Positions 1 through 9,900 of a stretch of DNA of 15,475 nt are shown piece by piece. The DNA is from Zygnema cylindricum (lineage: Eukaryota > Streptophyta > Zygnematophyceae > Zygnematales > Zygnemataceae): contig JBBHKE010001386.1 of the NCBI GenBank assembly GCA_037447655.1, forward strand, positions 156,108 through 171,582, read 5' to 3'. A program made the position numbers and the translations under genes. The notes under the pieces are model-generated. The model had not been told where the DNA came from and did not search any database. It saw only the letters and a list, made by a program, of their open reading frames with translations. The first letter of the stretch is position 1, and the number at the start of each line of letters is the position of its first letter.

Positions 1-777
1 ACCTACCTTTTATCTGTTTTATCTTGGGCCCAACCCCACCTAAGAAACTAAGAATAGTCAGGTACATCTTGTAAGCAAAGTTGACGTAACAACTAAAATA
101 GCGATTAGTCTAGGCTGGTTTGATTTAAGTACATATGTGATGTTTGTTCGATTACGACTGAGTATCAGGCAGTACCGCCGTCAGCGTAGTTGCTAAAACT
201 ACCCTTATCAAATTCGTCTACCTTTTGTAACTTGGTACGGACGGACTTATCCTAATCGGGTGTTAGTGAATAGTCCTTGCATGAACATTGAAATTGAGCG
301 AATTATTGAAATTGATTGATCCCTGGTTTCCTTGAAAAGATTTGCAAAATTGATAGATGTCAAATGTTGTCTTTTTAATTCCGCAAAATGTGCTAAGTGA
401 TTGTGGGCTAATCCTATTCAGGCAGGCATGGTTCAATGTTTTCCATCTGCTTAAACTATTCCCATCAAAATCGTTGATGCGACTGCCGCCATGACGGACT
501 ATGAGTCAGCATTAGCTTGTTTGTAGTGTATACATGAATTTAGTTTGGTCGGATCTGATTAGCGATAAAATCAACAATGCAGTTGAAACGAATGTTCTAC
601 ATGGACTGATAAGAATCAAAGAATCCACCCCAACCCGGGTTCTATTTTGTCTATTTTCCATCCAGGTCTCAACATGTAGGAATTCAACAGATGCAGCGAG
701 TATCCCACGCATAATTTGTGCCTCTTATACATAGCTCAATGTCTCATTCAAATCCACTCTATTTTGTGTGTGTGCAG
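1..777. other. Upstream intron or intergenic sequence
   Basis: AT-rich sequence with no domain-like reading frame. Open frames at 534-734 on the plus strand and 512-712 on the minus strand overlap one another, begin or end at arbitrary points and show no motif. Because exon a starts in phase 2, at least one exon must exist upstream, so most of this stretch is likely intron. Confidence 0.5.
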
Positions 778-932
778 CTTAGTCTCGGCCGACGGAGGCC
801 TTGGCCGGTTTTATCAGATGAGTGTGGCGCCCCTTGCGCCCGGTACAGTGGAGGTGGCGGTGAGGGAGAACGCCGTGACGGACGTCACGGGGAATGCCAA
901 CGTGGGCTCTGATACGAGGACCCTCCACTATT
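778..932 (+). CDS. Exon a: C-terminal part of an Ig-like domain
   Basis: Open in the frame starting at 779 (51 codons). It reads LVSADGGLGRFYQ, then PGTVEVAVRE, then NAVTDVTGNANVGSDT. The pattern of a beta strand, a P-G-T-V-x-V-x-V strand and a TD-x-x-GN-x-N turn is typical of the last strands of bacterial-type Ig-like repeats found in large surface proteins, so more domain is expected upstream. The acceptor is TGTGTGCAG ending at 777 and the donor is GTGAGG at 933. The exon is GC-rich, unlike its AT-rich flanks. It enters in phase 2 and leaves in phase 1; the leftover T joins AC at 5508 to give Tyr, a clean junction across a 4.6 kb intron. I found no convincing preceding exon in 1-777. Confidence 0.7.
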
Positions 933-3900
933 GTGAGGACACACTGACGGGTTAAACCCTGGGTAGGGCCGTAGCAGGGCTTGCAGGGAACACTGCGTTC
1001 CGTACGGTTCCTTGCTATGCGTTACCAGTTCACTGTTGGCATGCCAGCCCCTATTGAGGTTCTGGCTGGTACGGTACAATGTACGATTACAACTAAACGC
1101 GACGATCTTTCGTTCATATTTCATATCTTGTTCCGTACGATGAATTTGATGCGTCATCCTGCCGGCCGTCAACTTACTGGTGGGCCCCTTGGTGGGCTGA
1201 TGGCGGCTCCACTGCCGCTTCCCTGTACGGAGGATGTGTCGGCTCTGCCCATACGTGCAGAAGCGACACGACTCGACCGAAGTCCCCTTTGAAGGAAAGG
1301 ACAGGCTTAGTAGGTCGAGCCGGAAAAGTCGACCGCGATTCTTTTGCCGGTCTGGTCAAAGGGTTGTCGCTGATTGGTACGGTTTTGCACTGAAAAGAAA
1401 CGGACGAAACCTTTTTGGCCATCGTATCTTTGCCGTCGATTGTGTTTGGATGGACGGTTAAGAGCGGAGGCTGCTTTGGGTGAGATCTGTACGCAATTTG
1501 CAAATCGTGTCACCGACCTAAGTAGACTTTCGTAGGTTATTTTCTGGTTGAACTTTAATCATTTGTGATTTCCGTACCCTGTACGACGTGTCGATGAATA
1601 ATTGACGGCCACTCGGTGGTGGGCACGTCGGCCGATAAGTAAATTTTGACTTCCTTGTATCATTTGCGCGGCAGGAGTTTGAAATACTTTGAATTGTCTG
1701 GTCCTGTTTTGTGGATCTCCGTACACCTGAACTTTATTAGGTGACGTGCTCACTAGGCATAGCTTCTGGAACAGGTCACGACAGGATGTACGGCTTTGTC
1801 GTTAGGACTGTGTCCCGACATGAATGAGCATAGATTCTTTTATTGCTGCCGGTCGAGACTTGCGCTGACTGTCCTTGACCGAGTGGACGACGTCGCTCCG
1901 GTTTCCGACCGGCTTTGATGACGAAGCTGTGCGCTTGTAGCGTGTTCGCACTATTTGTTTAAAGTGCGTAAACTATCGTATACTACACCGTGAATCGTAA
2001 TTAGCGTAAAGAAACAATTAGTGTAACAAAATAATTAGTGTTATAAACTCTAATTTGGGTTTATTCGTTTTCTAAAAATAATAAAATTTACTCTAATTTA
2101 TCAATAAGGGTGAAGTTCCATCATACGTTTCTGTAATTGTACGGCAAACTCTACAGACCGGGTCGATTGAGTCGAAGTTCCATCACGTAGAGTCTGTAAG
2201 CCACGTGTTCTAAATTGATTGGCGCCACGCAAGCTACGATCCGATATTAATATCTTTCAGATTTTTAGCACCGACAAACTTAACTTCAAATCTTGACTTA
2301 CGTACCATGTACTTGCGAACGAAGTAATCATACGACAAAACTTTTATACTTTTTGCAGACGCCAGTCTGTACGCCATCTCATTTTTTAAGGTTTCAGTTT
2401 TCGAACATAACGAAAGTCCTTTGAGAGAAAGTGTGACGAACAAAAGTTACCGAAAATACCGTGACGAGAGTTTTATTACGAAATTTCCTTTTTATTTTCG
2501 GTTGCATTTTGGAAAGCGCCTGGCATGTGCAAATCTTAAGATTTTTCGTTGGTTTTCCATCATGACACGTAGCTTAATCGTCCAGCGTGTCACGATTTTT
2601 TTTTTCTCTATCTGCCAACCCACCTCCTCGAGGTGGGTTGACAGTTACAGAAAAAAATGAGGCGAACTCCTCGCAGATGAACATCCGACGGCCATTATTA
2701 CCTCTGAGGACTTCGGAGAGTATCGTCAAGATTCTCTTTAATGTTGTTTTTCGTATAAAAAAAAAAAATAGGCGGTATGATTTGGTACGGAGGGTCGCGG
2801 ATTTCTGTAAACTACGCCACTTTTGCTTGATGGGCGTACCTAACTCTAATTGGGTTTCTTTCCGTAATAGCTATCGCGAATATCTTTACAGTAGGTAGGC
2901 ATACGTACAGAATCTGACAAAGGCAATACAATTCACGTCATGGGCGTTTACACTGGTTTGTGAAAACGCAGTTACGATAACACCCTGTATTAAATATTTT
3001 TTGTAACCCAATAAAGTACAGTTTTGCTCGGTCAGACACCGACCGTACGCCACACTATTTAAAATGACACTATATTAGAGTTGTTAACGTGAAATTCAAA
3101 AGTACCTTAAATAATGTAAAGAAAAATTTAGAGTTATTAACTCTATTTAAGGTTTTAGGGTCAAAATTTGGGGTGACGAAAATAGCGTTAATAACTCTAA
3201 TTACGATTCACGGAGTACTGTACCAGCATCGTGTGTCAGGCTTTGAAATGTCCTAACGTATAAACAAAAAACATCTGTTTAAACACTATTTTGACGTCGT
3301 AAACTTCTGTTGTCTTAGCTTATTCCGTACTAATGTTCGTTAGAAAAGGGTTATTGACCTTTTATGCGTGCACAGAGTATGGTACGGACCCAAGTTTTTG
3401 TAGTTTTTATCTTTCTTTTAATTTTTAGGTGTTTTATTTTCAGGAAGGGATCATTTTCACTTGAAAGAAAAAACATGCGTGGCAACTGGTTTAAACATCA
3501 GAAACGAGGCTTAATACGTTGAAACGAGGTTTTGTCGCTGGAATTTTTGTGTTAGGTGTTTAAATCCGACACCTGTTTTTTGTGCAAATTAGAAAATTGC
3601 CGACATCGACTGTTTAGGCGTTTAACAATGGTAGTTAATACTGTTGCAAATTGAAGTGATTTGCCGTCGATGTTACGCTGTTCTATATCCATACAATAAT
3701 CGACTATTGGTAGGTTTCAACTTTTGTGAGTTTACTTTATCGATATGTGTATATATATAACAGTACTAATCTTGTATCTGATTGCCCAAACGCAAAGAAT
3801 CAAAACGTTTGCCGCTTTGCGACATTTCACGCAAACTTTTAACCATTTGTGCATGGATTGGTATCCTTGTATCTTCAAGCCAAAATAATTATGTAACCTG

Positions 3901-6900
3901 TCAGAAAATTACATGTTTTTCTAAACTACATTTTGTACTATTGTCGAGTTGCCTTGAACCCACCAAGGACAAAATACGCAGGTTTGGTTCAGGGTGACAT
4001 TCCAATATTCCCTAGTGCCACAATTGCAGTACAGTACACTACACTGTAGAGCCACAATAAACTGGTTTAGACTTTAGAGAAAGTCAGACAGCACATAAAT
4101 TATAAAAATAAAACAATAAAACCATAATTTCTGCATTGGATGAATCGTAGATATCTACGTAAAGAAAGTATGTACCTCACTACCTTCCAACCTACCAAAG
4201 AATAGAATTAAAAATGTACCTTTTATCCTCTACGAAGGTAGCCCACGAAGGACACAAATTCTAGTATAGATTTTAAGGCTTTTCTTTTCCGTGCTTTTTT
4301 GCTTTCTCGGGGACACGTACCGTTATGCACCCAAATGGGTTTTCTCCGTTTTTCCTAAAGAGCTGCAAACATATGTAGATATGCTTGTGAATATATGACG
4401 GAAGGTTTTGTTATTTTGTTGCCATCGTTCTTTTACATGGGTGATTCTTTTTTTTTATTATCGGTAACGCCATCCACACACAACACTAGATTTCGTCCAT
4501 GTGACTGTTGCCATTTTTGGTCCTAAATATCTGGTTTGCTTAGAGTGATTTCAATACAAGCCCACTAGAAAATTTTACCCTCAGGCTGTGTTCCTGAGAG
4601 AGTTCACAGGCTGCTGTTTGCCTGGATAGAGAACAGTAACATTTGAAACAAACTGTAACAATTGAAATGACATTAAATTGTTCCCCTTGTGTGGGACAAT
4701 CTGTCACTTCAATAACTCTTCGTCTGGTGATATTTATAATGTTCTGGACTTATAGACTGTCTTACATTTAACAGTTCACGATTATCTCTGTGCACCACAG
4801 GTAGTATTATGAAGAGCGCTGGCCTCCATAAGGGCTTAGGTCTCTGTTATGGCTTTTGGTCAAAGGGCTCGTCATTATTGAGTTTTGACTCACTTCGGGT
4901 CATCCTTTGACTCAAACCCCGAGCATGACTCTAGGTCCAAAGGTATCCTGGGAATAAACTGGCTCTCAAATGTTGGTTTTGACCTAGCGTAATTCCAAAA
5001 TCCCTTACAGGTGCTTAAATGAAAATTGTTTACAGGTTATATTAATTCAGGGTGAAATTTAAGCGGATATGATCAGCCCAAAAGATAGCTAGTGTGCATC
5101 GTCTGACCACAGATGAGAATGGTTGGCACGATGTCATCATGTGCCATTTCTCTAGTCAGGGGGGGGGGTGACAATGATTTTGAGCCGCTTCAATTTGTTA
5201 AATTTTTTTTTTGACAAAATGAATTTGTGATCTAAAAATTTCAGGCAAACTGTTGGAGAAAAAGTTGAGAATAAGCTAATAAGTCTCATTTAATCCAAGT
5301 AGAATACCATCTTAGTTAGTACTCAAATTACCCCTACAAAGAAATCCTCGGATAGTTCGCTTTTGCTTTTCGATTCATTTTACCTTCCTTTCCACACATG
5401 CCAATTGTTAAGTCCTTGTGTATAAAACTTTTAAAACTGTCTGAAAACTGTCTCCTCTATGAAAATGGTCCTAATGAAGCCCTAAGGAAATTCTTTCCTC
5501 AATGCAGACGAAGACAGCCGTCCAGCTCGCATTTCGTCCTATGTGGTAGCTGGCGTTTTCGGATGGACTGCGCTTGTGACGGGAAGTGCCAGCCTGGCAG
5601 TGGCTTTGCGAGAGGCCGATCCGGGAGCCTCGCCCGGGATCCGGATTGTATCCAATCGTCCATTTCGAGCTGTATCAACGCCAGTTGTGGAGCAGATCCG
5701 GCTCGGAATCTTCTGGTGAGAATGAGGTGGTAGGCTCCCTATGTTAGGTTATACTGCTTTGGGTTGGGCTGGGTTGGACTGGGTTGGGTTGGTTTTTGAT
5801 TGGTTTGGTTGGGTCGGTTTGAGGACTTGTGTGCTTTGTGGGTATTGATGTCTTTTTGTGTTTTCTCTCTCTCTGTCTGTCTTTCTCTCTTTCTCTGTGT
5901 GTGTGCCATTAAGTTTTTCCATGCTCCTTCTCTTCATCTCTCCATTCTAACTGTCCCTATGCTCCTGCTTTTCTTGCTCTTTCAATCTCCCTCGGTCCAT
6001 CTCCCTCCTCTCTGTCCCCCTTCCTCCCTCCCTCTCTCCCCTTCCCCTGCTCACGGTCTCCTGCTCACTTCCTCTCCCTCTCCCTCTCCCTCCAGCGACT
6101 GGCCCTCCACTTGCAGATTTTTGCAATTACGGAACAGCTGGCAGTATCGCGGCTTCCTGGCTTCTACCGCCAGCTGGCGGGCAGCCTCAAATGGTCCATT
6201 TTGCGGCTTCCACTCCCCTTCAGTGCCGTCTTTCGGCCCCAACAACACTCTCTTACCACCTCACCTGCCCAGATACCAGGAGGGATCGACATCACACAGC
6301 AACCCTCCTGCCTGTGGTGGGTGCCGCACTATCCTCTCACCTTCCCTTTCCTCCTTTTCTCCCTTTTTTCCTCGTTTCCTTCTCTCCCTCACTCTCTTGC
6401 TCTGGCTCTCCCTCACCCGCACATTCTGTCTCTCCCTCTCCTTGTCATCCTTGTCTGCGTTTATGAAATCTGTCTTTCCAGTAGAGCTTTTGTTTTGTAG
6501 GTAATATTTCCATGTGCTCACACTGCAGAGGAAGAACTATAGCTGATTTTTTTTTTGGTTTGCATTGGTGCCAATGGTTTTTGATCAGGACATATTCGGA
6601 AAATGCAACAGTGGATCTCAATTATACTCTCGACAGAATGTCCACTGGGGCTCTTCACAACACAATGCATATGAATATTCAAGGTCAGGATGCCACCGGG
6701 TCAGGAAAGACTACTTTTTATTTAAGGGAATGGTCTACGAGAAGGCGATTGGCTGACAGTTTGACTAATAGCAGTCTCACCAGTCAGTACGGTCCAGATG
6801 TGTTACCTCCCCTCACAGTGGAGGAATACAACTACAAAATGGCATGGGGCAACGCTTTTCAAACCAACTTTCCTCATCTTAACAGCAACTACCATGGGTA

Positions 6901-9900
6901 AGCTTATCATTTCAACATCCCTTGGTTTTTTTTTTTTTTTTTGTCCGTGTCGAGCTACTGCCACTATTCTTGTTATTCATTTCAAGCTTATCTCTGCTTA
7001 AAACTTTCTTGTCATCATCTTGCTATTGGTGGGACTAAATGAACACCTGTCATATAAACTAGTTTGCATTCGAAATGCGTACAATCGATTCTGACATTTT
7101 TCAGGTCTGACGTGACGCAAGGTTTGGCTTGGTCTTTTTGGTTTGCTTGTTTCTTTGGATGTATAGGTGGAAGGAGTACATAACAGTGGTGTTCTATGCC
7201 GCGATTTTGATTATTGGCCTCACTCTTCTCCAAGTGGTTCTCCAGCTTCTCTGTGTTTCCTACCGAGGGCAATGGCTTTACGGCCTCATGGATCCCCCTC
7301 GCCTTCAGTTTTTCTGCATAGCTCTCACTCTTCTGGCTGTCAGTTGGGGAAGCACTCACATTATTCGAGGTGAGAAAAGACAGCAAGAGGACATGTGACT
7401 GCTCATTCCCTCTTTCAATAGACCGGCTACTCCATTTGATACTCTATTTGATATATATGTCTTTTTCATAGGCTGAACCAACTTCCTATGCCGCGAATTA
7501 ATGTCGATTGTGGATCATATACTGGACTGACGCATACAGGAGCTGGTTGCATTACTGTTAGTTAATGATATATATCGAGGACATTTTCTCGATAACCAAT
7601 ACAGGAGTTTGGTTTATTTCCTCATTGACACAGGCATTCATTGCATGTCCCCTAAACAAATAAAAGACAACAAATTCTCACAGACTTTCAACCATTCAGT
7701 TTTTTATGATTGGTTCCGATCCTGTGATGTCATCACGTTTTAGGTTAGAGACAAACTTGCTGCAAGCTGTTTACATGTGATCAGAGTTAAGGTACAGTAC
7801 CTACTCTCTGTAAACTCTCTGTATTATTTTACATATTGTACTGCTGTATCGAATAAATATCACGCTCGATATGTTATAGGAGTACAAAATCCTGTTTACA
7901 TTGCAACAAATACAGCAAACTGTATCGTATAACGGTTTTTTTGTCAGTATTCTATATGGTGTACAACATTTCTGTTTGTATTTGTAGTAATCGTTCAGAA
8001 AAATGTGTCGCTGTTGGAAATTTTTGAATGATCACTACGATTACTCGCAGTAATGTAAATAATCTTCAATTTTAGTTTATTCTATTAGGAAACTTCAATG
8101 TCGACTGCCGAACATAGTGCAGACAATATGCATGATGTTTGGGACATGTGCATAGAAAGCAAGCGTAGAACATGGAACACATAAATATGAACACAAATTT
8201 GAAATATATGCAATTGGATGATGGACATAGAAGTATGGAGCACAAGATTTAAGCACAGTAGATCCGGGATGTGGGAGTCATTGAACACCAAATTATATAA
8301 AAAGGGAGTTACGAATCGACTTCCAGTCCCTTAGACCTTTTGAAGGGTTTGATTATGTTCATTGTAACTCCACTGGATAGTTATGTTTGTCACAAACTGA
8401 AGCCTTTTTTTAACTGCTTCGATATTTGTTTGCAGGTTCGACAGAAAGTGGAGGAAAGTTGGTGGGTCTTATTTTTGGGTGTAATCACCATAAATATCTG
8501 GCCTATTTTATTTGTACTTGCTTCGATTACTATCGTTTGGGTTGTGGTGGTCCAAGAACAATTTGCACGGTTTTTTGTTCGGGAAATGACCGAACCCCGA
8601 GAGGATTCTTTTTTTTCGGGAGTCGCTCGATTATTTTGGACCATATTATGGCAAAAGAGATTGAAGGGACATTGGGTCACAATCACTCCAGCACAACGTC
8701 ATATTTTGCCTAGACTGGGTATATTTTTTGAGGACTATACAGGTGAGATTTTAGAAAGGGTAAGGGGTAGAGGGATTGAAGTAATTCGTGAGATCAAAGG
8801 TGAGGGACATGAAGTGGAGAAGGAGAAAGCAAGAGTGTTTCAAACTAATTGAAGAGGGAGAGATAGAGGATTAGTATACCTGAGCTTGATTGTGGTAAGA
8901 GTCGGTCGTTGTTGATTTATGAGAGAGAAGAGGAGAGGGAGGAAAGGATGAGGAGCGTTTGTGTATCACAAGAAAAACATCATATGTGCGAATCTCTGTT
9001 TTTTGGTAGGCGTTTGAGCTTATTGTGAATGCCAATGCCGAACTTGATGTCTTCGCTTTTTCTTGCATGTTTTGCAGTATGGGGTTTGAGTGGGTTCTTT
9101 GGAGTTTTGAAGGATCGACTGCGAGTCCTTTATGCGGCTGTTGAGTATTCAAGGATGGTGAGCTCTCCATCTCGGCGATAGTAATGATGGTGATAGTCGT
9201 GATATTGATTTGATCGCCAGGCATCCAGATCCACACGCTAAGTGTAGTTCAGTATTTCTGTTCAGGGTTTCTTTCGTATTAACGTTATTGGTGACAATTA
9301 TGATGCTTTTGTAGGTTTAAAGTTTTATCTGACCGACTTTAAAGTTTTTGTGCGAATGCTAATTATGTGCAGATAGCTATTGGAGTGGTCTTTGCCGTGT
9401 GGACAGAAAACGACAATTCTTCGGCACAAGTCATTGCTTTACTCGGAATAATAGGAGCCAATTTTTTGTACTTGATTGTGTTTCAGGTAGGATGCACTGT
9501 ACCACCGTGATTTTTTGCTTGTGAGTGCAAAGTTTTTGTGGGCCTTGCTGATCCACACTATCTCTTGTATGACTCTCATGGTATCTAAACCGAACAGGTG
9601 TGTTTACTCTGTAAGTCACGAATGGAGATAAGATCATCCTTGTTGTTACATTGAAAGCACACAAATGAGGACAAACAATCAAAATGACCTAAAACTAAAA
9701 ATATGACAGGCGATTTGAAACAAATGTTATTGCAATCAATTTATGTGTTTTTTTGTGTTATTCCCTTTTGTAGCCCTTTACGGAACGGGGCATCCAAGTA
9801 GCCGAAGCCATTTCCCTTCTGTGCGAATTATTGGTCTTTGTCGGTGCCTTGCTTCTGATCTCCTATGGGAATTGGACACGTGGCACCTGCGAGATTGTGG

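Larger units (their letters stand above)
933..5507 (+). other. 4.6 kb intron hosting a transposable element
   Basis: Bounded by donor GTGAGG and acceptor TTCCTCAATGCAG with matching phases (1/1), so it can be read as one intron. It holds moderately GC-rich, GTACGG-containing sequence at 933-1980 with no recognisable product, the TIR element at 1986-3215, and then AT-rich unique-looking sequence to 5507 in which I see no exon, RNA gene or repeat of note apart from a poly-G run at 5161-5167. Confidence 0.6.

Noticed and set aside
1174-1513. Overlapping open frames on both strands as genes
   Set aside because: They overlap one another in opposite strands, lack motifs and splice context, and lie within the large intron.
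5398-5733. Open frame over exon b as a separate gene
   Set aside because: It is a different frame over the TM1 exon, its product is Cys/Arg/Ser-rich without domain features, and its start lies in the intron.
5800-6504. 234-codon open frame as a gene
   Set aside because: Mostly translation of a pyrimidine tract (Ser, Leu, Pro); only the embedded exon c has a family-like frame.
6660-6720. P-loop-like DATGSGKTT in exon d
   Set aside because: The first Gly of the Walker A pattern is Asp here, no Walker B or ATPase fold follows, and the segment is predicted to be a non-cytosolic loop.
7602-7745. 48-codon open stretch containing a DTG triad, possible retroviral-type protease
   Set aside because: A three-residue match with no flanking protease, RT or integrase features; it sits within an intron.
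8290-8305. TATA-like TATATAAAAAG as a promoter
   Set aside because: It lies inside an intron of a gene read through on both sides in consistent phase; chance is likely in AT-rich DNA.
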